A stretch of 62,302 nucleotides of DNA from Reticulitermes lucifugus (lineage: Eukaryota > Arthropoda > Insecta > Blattodea > Rhinotermitidae), in the NCBI GenBank assembly GCA_026260175.1, contig JAKCWW010000410.1, positions 49,585 through 111,886 of the forward strand. The letters run 5' to 3'. The first letter of the stretch is position 1. Each line of letters begins with the position of its first letter. The translations under genes were made by a program, and so were the position numbers. The notes under the pieces are model-generated. The model made no database searches and was not told where the DNA came from. It worked only from the letters and a program-made list of their open reading frames with translations. Below are positions 11,417-23,931 of this stretch, in pieces.

Positions 11417-11494
11417 TAATAATAATAATAATAATAATAATCAGCTTTTCGAGGTAGACCCTGCACCATGAATATGTGTGAGAGAGAGAGAGAG
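11417..11494. repeat. Microsatellites (TAA)n and (GA)n
   Basis: About eight TAA units run at 11417-11440. A short GA run (11480-11494) follows after 40 bp of ordinary sequence. Confidence 0.95.
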
Positions 11495-13020
11495 CGCCCA
11501 CGTCGGAGAAGCTGTCAGTGATGATGAGTATGTGTAATGTGACAAAATGGCTGATCATTGCTTCATATTTAACTGTTCTGCTCAAGATTACCGAACGTGA
11601 GAACAGGTCAGGTAAATGAAGGAAACGGAAACTGGCATTCTAACGAATTCTTTCCAGAACTCCTTCGATCTAAGTCAGTGGAACCACGCACTTTTTTGGG
11701 CAAATCTTTGTTCATTTTATGTGTAGGCGGAAGTGTTCCAAGTTGCCGCAATATTGTGTACGGACGCAGAAAGGAATTCGGGCTAATGTACTGGTATTTT
11801 CATGTTTAGGTGGCGTATTTTGTGACGATAAGGAATCAAGGAAGAACAAACACAACAGGAATGTCTAATCATGTATATAAAACTACATATTGTAATCTCA
11901 ACTGGTAGGTGTGGTTATGGGTGCCTGAGGAAGAGAGGGTGTACCGTTGTTAGCTGTTAGATGAATATTCATGGCTGTATGAAATTGGAGGAGCCAGTGA
12001 AGTGCACCCATGGCACACAACCTCACGTGGTAAAATGATTGCACAGTGCACTGTACTCTTATTTCTGCATTATCATTTCACATCTGTCGACTGTTTGTGA
12101 GGTCAGCACTTGTTCAAAATATGTCTTGAGATGCTTAATGTTACTTCAGGAAGCCCGTAATTTTATTTGCAAATGGTCAGTGATGAAAAAATGATGCCGC
12201 GAACGCTCCAAAGCTGAAGATGATAACTTGCTCCGAACGTGCCAGACTGTAAGTTCGTACATCTTACCTTAATCCCTTCCGTAAAGCTTTCGTGACTCTG
12301 TTGTAGATGCCCCTTACCTGTAAACGTCTTTGAGAATCAACTACTGTGTACTTCTGGTGAATTGAGACTTGGAAGGTATTTAAGGAATGCGGATAGCTTG
12401 GGGTGGGTATTCGCCTGGCGAGGGTACATGACTCAGCGACTGCTATGTGGGCAAAAACGTTTATCACTTACATTAGAGTGACTCTGCCAGCTCCAAGTGA
12501 ACTAGCGGCCGATGTATTTGGGACTTGTTTTATTCACTGACATTTGTTGCCATAAAACAGGTACCAGCTTCATACCCTGCGCCTGCCTTTTACTTCTTCC
12601 TTTCTCCACTTTCTCAGCCCGCAAGTTTCAGTTTACCAGAACTGGACAGTACTGGCTGGGCGACGAGGATTTTATTCCTAGCAGGAACAGGAGGAGCTCG
12701 TCAACACGTCTACAGCGGCTCTGGGACTCGCCCATTGTCCCTCCACTACGTGTCAGGGCCTGTTTGCTCAGAGGTGCCTTTGTGTATGTCTGAGGTCTAG
12801 ATTGGGGTAGCGTTATCTGCACGCCACCAAATATTATACCAAGAAAGAGGGTCGCCTTTGCCTGTCTCAGTAAGTTACGTAAAACCGAGTCTATGGTGGA
12901 ATTATTGTGAAGTGGTACATGACGTTTTACGACGGGTCGAATGGCCAGATGATTCTGGTTGGTGAGTGAGACTGCTCGTTGCAGGGAGTGATCGTGTATT
13001 GTGGGAGCATATTTGTAGAG

Positions 13021-13308
13021 CAGTGTTTCTCCGAGCATCGTTAGGGGTTCCGCGATAAATCGTGGAATATCATAAGTACAGATTTTGAAATACCGCGAAA
13101 AATTCCAAATCCCTCTTGAAATATCGGGGGAATTTTTGTCCGACAGTTGGCTGTGCGCTGCAGGCTGTCTCTTTGTTTTGTTTTGGCGAGTTCGTATTTA
13201 AGGTTATATGTACTTGTATTGTGCCTGTTCTCAATGGATAGGGGATTCTCTGGATACGAACATTTATTTTAGGGGTTCCTCGATGGCGGAAAAAGTTTGG
13301 AAACACTG
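13021..13308. mobile_element. hAT-type MITE
   Basis: The left end is CAGTGTTTCTCCGAGC followed by AGGGGTTCC. The right end, read inward, is CAGTGTTTCCAAAC followed later by GAGGAACCCC. This is the hAT terminal pattern of CAGTGTTTC ends plus a subterminal GGTTCC block. Length is 288 bp with no transposase. Flanks TTGTAGAG and TTGGTGAG may be a decayed 8-bp target duplication, offset by one base. Confidence 0.65.
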
Positions 13309-14764
13309 GTTGGTGAGTTAAAGGACCGAGATAGAATCGAAGACCGAGTACGAAGTACTGCGGCGATGCCTTCCTATGTCCGGGATACCTACGTGAATCG
13401 TTATACATATAATTAGTCTGAAGAGGACTTTTTTTTGTCTGTCGAACTTCTTCTTTTTTTAATGTCGTTTTCCCTGGAAACCATATGCAAAACTAATCTC
13501 ACGAAGCTACAAATAGGCGAATAAGAGGACAACAATAAAGAATAGGTTTCAGTCATTGTCGACCTTAGCAGAAAGGGGTACCTCTATACATTTTTTTTGT
13601 TATCTTATTATTATTATTATTCAGCGCGTTGAAATTCGTTGACATTTTTTGCCGGGCACTGTCGCGTAGCGTACGTTCGAGTGATTGTAAGAATGATTTG
13701 GTACACGGGAACAATGACGACAGAATTTCATCACTTAGGCTTAGAAGGATGGACGGACGGACGGACTGACGAACAGACATAGATGTTTATTGCATCAGAT
13801 TGTCCTTCCAGAACGTCTGAAGCTCGTAGCGCGCGTATTTAGTTGTCGTGATATTAAAGGGTCACTCCAGGGTAGTATGGCGTAGATAGGCCCTCAGATG
13901 CTGCGGTGCGGGGGGCCCCCAAACGTACTGAATGCTGCAACTTTTTTGTGGGTTCTTTGAGACCCGATTCTGTTCTGACATTGGCCATTCTGAATTCGTT
14001 TCCGGCAAAGGAAGCACACGAATTTGGTATGTGTTATTTGCAGGCATTGTTAAAATTAGCCCTGTATTTTCCGCGTAAGGGTGTGTTGTGGAAATGACTG
14101 CAAGACCTAATTCCATATTAACTGCTTCATGATATTCTAACTCGATCCCTTGTAATGAGACCTGGGAGTAACTTCGCAAATAATTATGGGGGGGGGCATT
14201 TACCAAGGTGCGGGTGTGCCCTATACCGGTTGCCTGCGTCAGTGGTAATAATGATTGAACATTGAAACGGTTATATGTGAAAACCGTAGGTGGAAAGGGA
14301 CCCTGTCAAATTTTCGAGTTTTATTTTCGATGTTGGCGTGAAATGGTGCAGGTAACACGTCACTACATTGAACCATCACACGACTTCGCACGTTCGAAGT
14401 TGTTTGTACGGTGCAAGATGGTCACGAAAAGAACCTCGTTGAAGATGTCGCACGTGAAACTGGTGACGATTTTACAAGAGTTGTGGAACAAGCCATCTAC
14501 ATGTGTAAGACAGCGTGTGTGTGGGCCTTTGACTCACGTCGCAGAACGAGTTTACCTGGAATTGAGAATGGAATCCGCGAAGGGCATGCAGAGATAGACG
14601 AGTGGAGTTTCGTGAGTGGTCTGCGAACTTGCTTGTTATGAATGACTGTCCCCTGAATATGCACGTCATGGACAAGACAGTAAACTTACCGAGGATGACA
14701 CTTGGCGTAGGTGTCTTTCCCGGAAGGAATCTGCCATTTCGTATTCTAGGCATTCTGCGTTAGT

Positions 14765-15055
14765 CATGTCCATTCATTACTTTTGGTTTATTTAACGACG
14801 CTTAGTCAACTCGTATGTTACATAACGTCGAACTGTAAGATGATGGTGGATGATAGATTCTGGAAGTAGTAGAAGGTAACGGTATTTCACTGTAAGAGCC
14901 GATAAAAGTATGTGAAATGTCTGCTGGGATAATCAGTAGCTTAGCCGAGATCAGAACCAGGAACTTTCTGAATTCGAATATCTTGTGACCACAAACTATT
15001 ACACCGTGATGTTAGGTAACGCTCTGAAGACTGCAGCTTGTATTTTCGTCTGAGG
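14765..15055 (-). repeat. Degenerate SINE-like repeat
   Basis: The start TTTATTTAACGACGCT matches the opening of a widespread arthropod repeat that ends in a tRNA-like segment. The region near 14927-14960 (GGGATAATCAG then GAGATCAGAACCAGG) sits where that segment would lie, with a possible inverted B box. The body is strongly diverged. Assignment rests on memory of the family layout and is uncertain. Confidence 0.35.
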
Positions 15056-15105
15056 AACAGATGGCCTTTAACAGGTAATAAGTTAATATGCATTTTTAAA
15101 TGAGC

Positions 15106-15385
15106 CGTGATAGCGTAGTCGGTATAGCGACTAGGCTACGGTCTGGACGATCCGAGGTTCGGATCCCGCAGGGGCAATAGATTTATCTCTTCCCGGGAAT
15201 GTCTAGACCGGCTCTGGGGCCCAATCATCCTCCTACTCAAAGGGTGGCGGGTGGCTCCTTCCCAGGGTGTAAAGCGGCCAGGGCGTGGGGCTGACCACAC
15301 ACCTCCATGTAGTGCCGAGATTAAGAATGTGTGGAGCTGAACGTCCACCCCCTATATGTCTTCAGGGCGTGTATAGACAGTTTTA
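15106..15385 (+). repeat. tRNA-derived SINE, family A, well preserved head
   Basis: The head has an A box in GTGATAGCGTAGTCGGTA and a B box in GAGGTTCGGATCCCG. The body follows with TCTAGACCGGCTCTGGGGCC, a GTAAAGCGGCC block and CCGAGATTAAGAATG. This is the clearest tRNA-like promoter pair in the window. The 3' end is less clear and the tail is worn. CpG content is high. Confidence 0.85.
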
Positions 15386-15855
15386 CTTTTATGAGCATTT
15401 AGGTGGCACATCCCCATTTCATAGGCATTCAAGCGCGAAGCAAATTAAGACGCGTGTCAGGATCTGTAAACGTGACATGTTATATTATACCGAGAGCTGA
15501 ATAATATTAGACAAGCTTACACAACCTTATCAGCATACTCAAAACAAGTAACAGAATCAGAACATCGCAGAACATGTTAAAAGAATTGAAGCTTGTCCTG
15601 CTTCATACGCACTTTTTCTACACTTCGATGATCCGACTGCAATATATAGGCCTACACGTCGCTTCCAGGAATTCAACATTTAATTGACTGCATTACACTA
15701 TTATATTTAATATTTCTAACGTCTTATAAACTTCAAATTCTATATTTCAGGCATTTATATATTTTACGCTATATGTATATTTTAACTTGTAAAGGTTGAG
15801 ATCTCATACCTGAAATGAAGTTGTAAATTGTACTCCCTTGTGTATTTCTGTAGTT

Positions 15856-15899
15856 GGGCCTGATGATGGCTAATCATTTTTAGCCGAAACATGTAGTCT
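15856..15899 (+). ncRNA. Hammerhead-ribozyme-like motif, near-complete core
   Basis: CTGATGA (15860-15866) is followed by stem II GGCTAA/TTAGCC with a short loop, then GAAA (15886-15889) and CATGTA. This matches the hammerhead order of core strand, stem II, GAAA, minimal palindromic stem III (ACATGT) and a GUA triplet. GGGC before the core and GTCT after the triplet could form a weak 4-bp stem I with G-U pairs. One extra T sits between the core strand and stem II compared with the textbook form. Upstream sequence from about 15790 resembles that at 1262, so this is probably the end of a Penelope-like retroelement. Self-cleavage is untested. Confidence 0.55.
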
Positions 15900-16065
15900 T
15901 ATTCGTACTGAATTAAATGTTGTGTGGACTAATTGCAACAATTATTTTTATAAATAGTCGGCTGTATGTGTTAAAATGTTCGCGATCCATCGATTGAGAA
16001 CTGCCTACGGCCTTACCAGCCAGTGCCTCTTCACCTTCAACAGTAACAGTGTAATACAATATGTA

Positions 16066-16375
16066 AAGTAAAGGTAAAGTTGCCCCGGTGCACGCTGTGA
16101 AGTCATACGGGAGGATTGGCGCTATAATTCTACTCATTCTTAACCTCGACGCTAGTTGGAGATGAATGGTCAGCTTGACGCCGCGGCCACTTTGCCCGCG
16201 GGAAAGCACCCCCCTTGCCAGTACCCATTGAATAGAAGACTGTGTGGGCCCCAAAGCCGGACTTGGACATTTTGGAGAAGAGAGAAATCTCTTGACCCTG
16301 CCGGGAATCGAGCCGTGATTTCTCTCTTGTCCAGCCCGTAGCCCGGGTGTGCCGACGGCGCTCTCCCGGCTCCGT
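16066..16375 (-). repeat. tRNA-derived SINE, family A
   Basis: On the plus strand it starts with the inverted tail AAAGTAAAGGTAAAG. It continues with inverted body blocks (ATTCTTAACCTCGACGCTAG, CCGCGGCCACTTTGCCC) and ends in the tRNA-like head near 16330-16375. CpG sites such as CGCGGCC are intact. Overlapping open frames of 90-200 codons here are chance translations of the SINE. Confidence 0.82.
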
Positions 16376-17784
16376 AACACCGTGTCTTCCAGTATAATGT
16401 GAACCCAAGAAATGACAAAGAACATTTGCCGGGAATTCGTCTTTGACAGCGTATCACAGCTGTTAGTTTCGCTGCGTTTAAGTGACAGCGAAAGTGCAAT
16501 GAATGATTGGAAACGATGGAACATGTTTGCTGTTCAAGCGGGAAAGAAGCCAAAAGTGGGGACTATCCGTGCTAACTCTGGGCAAGTTGAACATCGTGAT
16601 GAACCGAATTCTATCCATAGAACACTTAAGACGCTGTACCGCTAGATATTTGCGTATGGAGTCTTTTAAAAGGATTTATTTTTCTTTATCTCACGCGGAG
16701 CAAATTTACACAACCTACTGGAAACCATCATATGCCCTGCACGTATAGCACTGCGTACCTCGTGACTGCTCCAAGGATACTTGAGAATTCTAACCAGCAA
16801 CTTTAAGTGTGCCTTCGGATTGATAGGGACTGCCTTGAACATGTCTTATAAGACATTTTGCAGGGTATAAATGATTTATTAAGGCAGCGAAGTATTTAGG
16901 GCTGCTCTGTGTTTCATGTGACGTCACACTGAACCATACTATGTTGTAAATAGGGCTGAAATGGGATGAAGTATGGAATTCTTCCCACCCAAGCTGATGT
17001 CTTTCTTTAGTGCCACTGGCATTACGTGTGCAGCACCGTGAAAACCTGTGTTTACATTGGAAAGGAAGCCTTAACAAATGAATTGAAGCGTGATGAGATT
17101 GAGTCAGCAGACACCTGTAAAGCCGTAGAAGTCATTGCCAACAGTTTCTGGATTGAAGTGACAATTCTTAACAATTTAATGAATCCCTGTGATAGTGTGT
17201 ATTCTGTTAGGCACTTCCTGCCTCAAACGACAGTGTGTTTCAAAAACTGATTAAATGAATTTTAATAGTCGAACCCGGAGGTTCAGCGCCCCTAATACCA
17301 AAACGTGCCGTGACCGTAAGATCCTTCTTACTGCCATCCTTCCACTTCTTTGTCTGCCAGATAGCCGTTTTGAACGACATTTACCCACCAGAATGATGTA
17401 TGCATGTAATTCCTTATCCAACATACATCGCTCACTACAACCTCCTTGATCTCACTGTCCTAATAATACTTTGTGATCTGTATAAAATCATGACGTGCTT
17501 AGTATAGGATTCTGATATTTTCATTATGGAATGTCTTTGAAAACTATGCCAACTTTGATAATGCCTAGACAGGAAAATGCCTACGTGACAATAGTGTTGG
17601 CCCGAAGTCGGCAACTTGTCTCTACTTACGGACCGCATTCCACTGTCAACTTCACAACGCGGGCTGTTGTTTTGGATGCATTGATCTGAGAATGAAATGA
17701 GAGATGTCGAGGTATCAACACACGCTAGTACGTTTTATTTCACAATCGTAAAAATTGGACGCGTATTTATTTAAAGCATATTCT

Positions 17785-18035
17785 TACAGCCGGGGATTGA
17801 ATCCCGGATGGGGCTAGATTTTCCGCCCCCCGTCCAGCCCGTCCCTGTGGCCCACCTAGTCTCATATTTAATGGGTGCCGGGGTCCTTCTCTAGGGCAAA
17901 GCGGCCGGGACGTGGCGTTGACCACCCACCCCCGTCTAGCGCCTATGTTAAAGGATGAGTAGAGTTGTGCCTGTACTCCCCCTCTGGGACTTCATGGCCT
18001 GTTCTAGGGTGACCTTTATACTGTTACAGAAAACG
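17785..18035 (+). repeat. tRNA-derived SINE, family A, 5'-truncated
   Basis: It begins inside the head at the B box (GGGGATTGAATCCCGG) and then follows the family body: AAAGCGGCCGGGACGTGG, GACCACCCACCCCCGTCTAG, a block corresponding to the AAGAATGAG segment, and a tail GTGACCTTTATACTG. No A box is visible. Transcription is unlikely without it. Confidence 0.78.
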
Positions 18036-18198
18036 TTGGCATCAGTGCAGTGGATAGGGATGTTTACGAAGTCATTACGCAGCTTCGTGGCAGTCTTTAG
18101 TGGGATTTCCGAGATCGACTGTCCGTGTAAAACTTGTGAATGTCTGCTTTGAAATGTGGAGCTAACATAGCATCCAAGTGTTCGTTTATCAGTAAGCT

Positions 18199-18445
18199 GC
18201 GAACAGGCCGTGCCATGGCTCAGGCGCGGAGGCCCGGGTTCGATCCCGGGTCAGTCTATGAGGGATTTTTGGTGGACGAAGTGGCACTGGGACAGGTTTT
18301 TCCCCCGAGTACTTCGGTTTTCCCCTGTCAATTTCATACCACCGGTGCTCCATGACACGGAAAATTGAAAAAATAGTCGCCACAAAGATTGCACAATAAG
18401 CCTCAAGGCTGCGGTGTGTCCGTAGCATCTGCTGCGGGGCCGTTA
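18199..18445 (+). repeat. tRNA-derived SINE, family B
   Basis: It starts GGCCGTGCCATGGCTCAG and has a perfect B-box-like GGGTTCGATCCCGGG. It then carries the family body with AGTGGCACTGGGACAGG, CGAGTACTTCGG and TTTTCCCCTGTCAATTTC. The copy at 62-232 is the same in the opposite orientation. The 3' limit is set by loss of similarity and is approximate. Confidence 0.8.
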
Positions 18446-19898
18446 AAAAACACATTTTACATCATCGACAGTTCATGACCAAAAACGCATGTTCGAATGC
18501 GATCATTTTCTTCGCGAAAGTTTTGTGGCATCCATAAAACTGCTTACATTTTCCTCTGTAAGAACATCTGTAGGACTGTTATCATTTTGTAATTTTGTAA
18601 TTCAAACCTCCTTTTGCATCTGCTCGGGAACCTGATCAACGCAAGTGTCCAGACGATTTTTTAACGTTCCGTCCGATGTCATTTGTCCGAACCTTGGAGA
18701 TGATTCGTTTTGGAGCTATTCAGTGATGCCATCAGAATTTATTTTCACCGTCTGTCAATCACCTGGTGAAATTAAATATTCGAAAACAGATCTTTCAACA
18801 GAGGATGCGGGCAGACATTCGTTTCAGAGGCATTTACATCAGAAAACTTGTGCACGTAGTATTACCGTATGTTTCAGTCAGACACAGCGATGAGGGCTGT
18901 TATGAAATACTACGTGTTTCAAAAATCTGTCGCCTTGCCACGAACTGTTCTCAGTGCAGTGTACTATAGTCGCTATTAAAATTGGGGTTAAAATAATCGT
19001 ATAATCTTAAAACATTAAAATAGGTGTGTGTATTCCATTTTAAAATTTTCCGTTCTAACCAGATTCACTCACAGTTGTTATCCCACTTCCTGTCCCACTG
19101 TCAAGTTATGTGGAATTGTCATCGCGGCCGTTCTTGGTTACTTCATTAAGAATATTATAAGATTAAAATTATTTTAACTCTAGCTTTAATAATGACTACA
19201 GTTTACCAAGGGTTTATTTTACGCCTTTTTGTTTTAACGCCCCTTGCAAATTTACACCACATAATTTGTGTTCTCTCATTTTCGGTTTAACGCCCTATGG
19301 CTGGTTTATTTTTTTTCTTGTGGGAATATCTTTTTTGTTTTACGCCCACTTTTTCAGGAACGTAACCAGGGCGGTAAACAAGGACTTGGTGTATATTTCC
19401 TTTGCAATAGTTTGTGATAATACGATAGATATTTCACGTGATGATGGTAGATCCTACCGAAACATGGAGCGAGTATGAATAAATGTAAGAATTATCACAA
19501 TTGTAACTGCGTGTGTGTGAAACGTATTGTAATAAACTTAGGCAAACCCAGCGTAACTCTAAAATACACTTGATGACATGGTAATGTACGTTTTCCTTGA
19601 AGTTTCACACGGACTTCATGAAGGCAAGTTGTTATGTCCGTAATAAGTGTGAGAGCCGTGGCCCATTTCTCGTTAGATAACAGTTGTTCACTTTTGCCCT
19701 TTTCTGTCATAATGTAGGCCTGTGTTCCAGTTCGCAAATGGAAAAAAATCAACACTGCAGCCGTGCTCAGCTGCTATATCTTGCTGCAGATAGTTGAGAG
19801 CATCGCCATATTCTGATCGGACTACTTCTAAAAAGTGTTGGAATTTACGGTAATTCAAACTTGCGTCGAATGTATTCCAGTTTTAAAATATGTATTAC

Positions 19899-19900
19899 TT

Positions 19901-19931
<31 letters not shown>
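19899..19931. repeat. (CTA)n microsatellite
   Basis: Eleven consecutive CTA/TAC units. Confidence 0.95.
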
Positions 19932-21704
19932 AGGACACTGTACTACTGTACTCTGGCGCTTGGCATACGCCGATAATGTGGGACGACTATCTTAATAGTA
20001 GGTGCGAGATTCGGAAATGGAGTAAAAAGAAACGCAAGTTTTCTAATCGGGACCAGTCTCCTGTCTCATATGGGACAACGAAGTTTATGTCCCCATGGCT
20101 AACCATGCCTGAAGCCTGAAGCATGCAGCCTCCGTCTGGTAACTTCACATCTCATGTAATACAGGTTTCTTGAAGCCATCTATGTTACCATTTCGGTTTT
20201 GTTGTCATAGCGGAAAGATAAACGAAGGTCTGTCTATGTGTGTCGCTTGTCGTCAAGTCTGTGCATGTGCTACTTCTCGTAGGTTACTCCGTTGCCAGTC
20301 TAGCAGTGATTTTTTTATATAGTGTCTTCGTGACTGGCGAAATGTACAGTAAAGTAATTGCTGGAACTGAACCCAATTCCCGAAGCACCATACTAAACGT
20401 AAGATTCGTCTTGTAGTCTAGAAGTCCGTGCAGAAAATTTTCTCTGTAAGACAGTATTGCAACTTAGCATTTTAGGCTATTCATATGGGGGAACAAAACG
20501 TGGAGGTATAGTCCCACATCCGTAGATCTTCAGGCTGTCAACGTTCTAGTACCCGTTCTTCGAGTCCAGACGTTTCCATATTTAAGGCGATCCCATAATA
20601 CAACAGCGGAGGCGTACTTCCTCCAAGAAAAATACGTTGGATTCACAGATCTATACGATCAGATGTTGAGTGCCAGGATAAAGAAGTAAGGAATTCTGCG
20701 TGAGAACTTACAACTCCCTAATTTTCCTTCAGATGTATGTGGAGAGAGTAGTGGCAATTGCAAACTAATAATTATGCGTATTGAGCGAGTATTTGCGTAG
20801 ATAATCTTGATAATTACGTGCCAAACCGGAAGTGATGTAAGCGTACAGCTGCGGTCGCATTTCCAGTCATGCATAATTTCCCTGTATTTGTCCGTGTGTG
20901 GCTTTTCGCCCCCTTCCATTCATTACAGTCATTTACGCGAGGTATTTATTAACCAAAGACATCATTATGTCCGCCTAATTTGAAGTTGAACATGGATTGA
21001 AGTTCATGAATTTTCCGAAACGTGTGACTGGATTTCGCGGCAAAACGTAGACGCCGCAACGTCTGTATTCACTTGTAGCCGAATGGACAGGGCAAGAGAT
21101 TAGTGCTCTTCGTACATTAACCGTGCTTGTTCGAGTCTTCATATCGGATTCTCACTCTTTTCCCCGCACCCTTCCCTTACCACGTGTTGTATTTACACAA
21201 ATAGTAATTTAAACTGTGCAGTTATATTATTTAACCTTATTTTTCCATAGTTATTTGTGGGACATTGGCGAGCCTAGAAGTGCCAGTGAAGCAGACAGAC
21301 TTACATAAGCAGGAAATAGAAAAGCGAGTTGCACGATGCGATAAATACCGCATTTGTGTCGGGGGCTATGTGGAAACGAAGTGGGGCACCATTGCAATTA
21401 AATGTGAGCTGTTATTACAGGTTAAAATAAAGAGTTAAAAAGATATGCACTTGACCTTATTTGTGACCGACCCTCGTGGCGTTTATTTCACAGAGGGCAC
21501 GTATTTTGTACAGAATCTGTAAAGCTAAGGAAGCTTGTCTAAATCTGTTGTGGAGTGTCGACCTTCTAAAGGGTTTCTCGTTTATTCTGTTGGTGACCTA
21601 GAAGCGATGATTGCCCCCGTTTTTTCAGATCACACTAGGATGAGGTATGCGAATTTTGAGGTTTTCACAGCGGTGCTGTCCAGAATTTTAGTCTCCTTGG
21701 ATGT

Positions 21705-21770
21705 GACGCTGCGTCGCTGGGTATGTGGTTGCCGACGTTTCGAGGAACGGATCTTCAGGGGGTCAGTAGT
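21705..21770 (-). repeat. Half copy of the hairpin/hammerhead-like element
   Basis: A single arm-like stretch (GACGCTGCGTCGCTGGGTA) is followed by GCCGACGTTTCGAGG and, farther on, ATCTTCAGGG. On the minus strand this gives CCCTGAAGATC ... GAAACGTCGGC, with the core strands CTGAAGA and GAAAC both intact. No convincing stem II lies between them, and no second arm follows. It is a truncated relative of the elements at 4449 and 25630. Confidence 0.45.
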
Positions 21771-22175
21771 TTCTTCGGAATGTTGGGAACCGTTTTTCCT
21801 GCAATCACATCCGACAAAACCGGAAACCTAGTATGAGGTACTTTGTCAAAAACTAAACGAGAGATATTTGTGATTTTGTATGACACTTGTCTGTTCGTCT
21901 TGGTGGGTGACATAAGATGGTGACTGAACTGGAAAGAAGGAATAAAAATGTGTCTCGGTAAAATTGTGTGTGAAACTTTTTATTTCTTGCCAAAAAAAAC
22001 TGAAGTCAGGTGGGAAGGGGATGGTTGCAGAACCCGTGGTGTTTTGGGAAATAAATTTGCCAGTGTCAGTTATTTTAAAGTTGTCCATTCCGTGCATCTT
22101 TTAGATCAATGTATTCAATTTATTGTACCGACCAAACACACATTATTAGTTTCACATGAGTATTAAACACGTAGG

Positions 22176-22213
22176 TCCGACATGTTTCGGTACAAGCGTA
22201 CCATCTTCAGGGA
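22176..22213 (-). ncRNA. Hammerhead-ribozyme-like motif, near-complete core
   Basis: On the minus strand the order is TCC, CTGAAGA, T, stem II GGTAC/GTACC with a GCTT loop, GAAA, CATGTC and GGA. TCC and GGA pair as a short stem I. The ACATGT palindrome gives a minimal stem III with a GUC cleavage triplet, the most efficient kind. As at 15856, one extra T separates the core strand from stem II. The motif matches those known from Penelope-like elements. No reverse transcriptase is seen nearby, so this is an isolated terminal fragment. Confidence 0.58.
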
Positions 22214-22911
22214 GCACAGTATGCCAGGTTTAAAACCAAATGACTACATTGCCAGTGTGAAGTTAACTTGATGTCTGTGCGGTCGAACCTCGCTGAGCCG
22301 TACAACAGATCTACTTTGATCTGTCAGTATCTCTAACCAAGTTTTTGACTACTCCGTGCTTTGCTTTCGGAGACTGCCGAAGAATTAGCTAGGAATATGT
22401 AAACATTTTTTTGTATTTTTAGAGCCTGATCCCTTTGACAGTCTTGCAATGGAGGGTAGTTTTCCAGTTGTGTAACTAAAGAATTGTGTTCGATGCGGAA
22501 TGGTCTCAGAATGGCACATGGGAAGCCGCGTCATAGCTAGTCACAGGGGAGTGCTTAACGTGCAGAACCAGGATGTGCAATATATGCCGGTGGATATTGA
22601 GAACTGCTACAAGTGGTCAGAGGGAATTAGATTTGTGCTGCTGATGAACAGGGTCTGTTATGACGGAATAACGCTCCCCCTGTCAAGTTATATTTGGCTG
22701 TGGTATTAATGCCGTCTAAACTTCATCCTCATTACCAGCGGACGCTGTTCGAGAAATTAAGAGTGAAGACGATTTAGAGAATTGCTCACTGATACGAAGA
22801 TTGAAGCAGAGCAAAGCGAAAATGAATGAGTGATATCGGGAGACACCGAGGATGGCCTGGAGGAAAATATTGTGGGGCCGTGGTGAGCTGAGTACTTTGG
22901 TGAAGATTCAT

Positions 22912-23196
22912 TCATTCTGTAGTCTGTCTTACGATATGTCCGTAGTGTCTTCCAAAACGGGTTCTCCACAGGGTGCGATCTAATGCTTCCTCTTTCAATT
23001 TCCAGTATCTTCTCTTTTCCTTACGGTCATACAGTAGCTGCTTACGCCTTCTTCTTCGTCTTCCCGTCATTTCTATCCTTCCATCTAACTTTCCTTCAAT
23101 CACGTGTTTTAGAAGGCAGTTTCTAAGCAAGCTGTGACCAATCCAGTTAGCCTTTCTTCTTTTTATTGTATGTAGGGGATAAAGATTGTGCTGCAA
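22912..23196 (-). pseudogene. LINE (non-LTR retrotransposon) ORF2 C-terminal fragment
   Basis: The 94-residue open frame carries TIKRRKANWIGHSLLRNCLL, then VIEGKLDGRIEMTGRRRRRRK and LKEEALDRTLWRTRFGRHYG. This is the characteristic tail that follows the reverse transcriptase in common insect LINE ORF2 proteins. The catalytic domain is absent, so this is a 5'-truncated insertion, as expected from incomplete target-primed reverse transcription. It lies antisense in the long intron. Confidence 0.8.
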
Positions 23197-23931
23197 AAAA
23201 ATAGGCAGTCTACACTGAGACTGGGCGAAGACTTACTTATGAATATGGCAAAAAATAAATCTCTGGCGAATTCCAAATTCTCTGATAGCGACAGAGGGAG
23301 GGGAGACTTTCATAATGTTCGTACGGTGGTTGTGCACGCAGAGGGTGCTTTGTATACACTAGGTAACGAATGTGTGCTATTGCACAGAGTTAAGGAACCA
23401 GTTTTCGATGTGTGACATTAGCTTCATTTACGTCGGGTTGCACATGCTCAGTCAAGGATACGAAATGTGAAGCTGTAAAGAAGAATGTAGCCTCAGAAGT
23501 GTCGCTGCGAGTCGCACGAATTCTGTGCACATCCAATTATTCTTTCATCCTATTGTCAAGAAAAACATGTTACCACACTGTAATGAGTGTAAGTTATTTC
23601 ATATAAGTTTAATGTGACAGTTAATTATGTAATTGTGTACCAGGTGTAATTTATAATAAGTTTAATACCGTAATAAAGCTGACATTAATGTACACAAATT
23701 TATGAATCCCCCACCCCCTCCTTTTTGGTAATTTTCATGTAGGTTTTAAACCGATTTGCGTGAACTTGGCATTGTCCGCGTAAAAGAGGAAGCTTTTAAT
23801 TTATTCTCAAATCATTAGACGTTTTTGATAATATGCATTTTACCTGCGTACACCGAAATTTAACATAGCTTATAACATGCGCGCGAGCGTGTCTGTGTGC
23901 AGGTAGGTGTGTGGGTCGACAGGTCAGTATG

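Noticed and set aside
12628..13038. A 136-codon open frame on the minus strand
   Set aside because: No family motif, no splice or start context, and it partly overlaps the start of a hAT-type MITE. Length is within chance for this composition.
15106..15180. tRNA gene
   Set aside because: A and B boxes are present, but the sequence continues as a repeated SINE body and the cloverleaf is not complete.
15913..16524. A 203-codon open frame on the minus strand, the longest uninterrupted one free of N
   Set aside because: It is translated SINE sequence plus flanks; the overlapping frames show no protein family.
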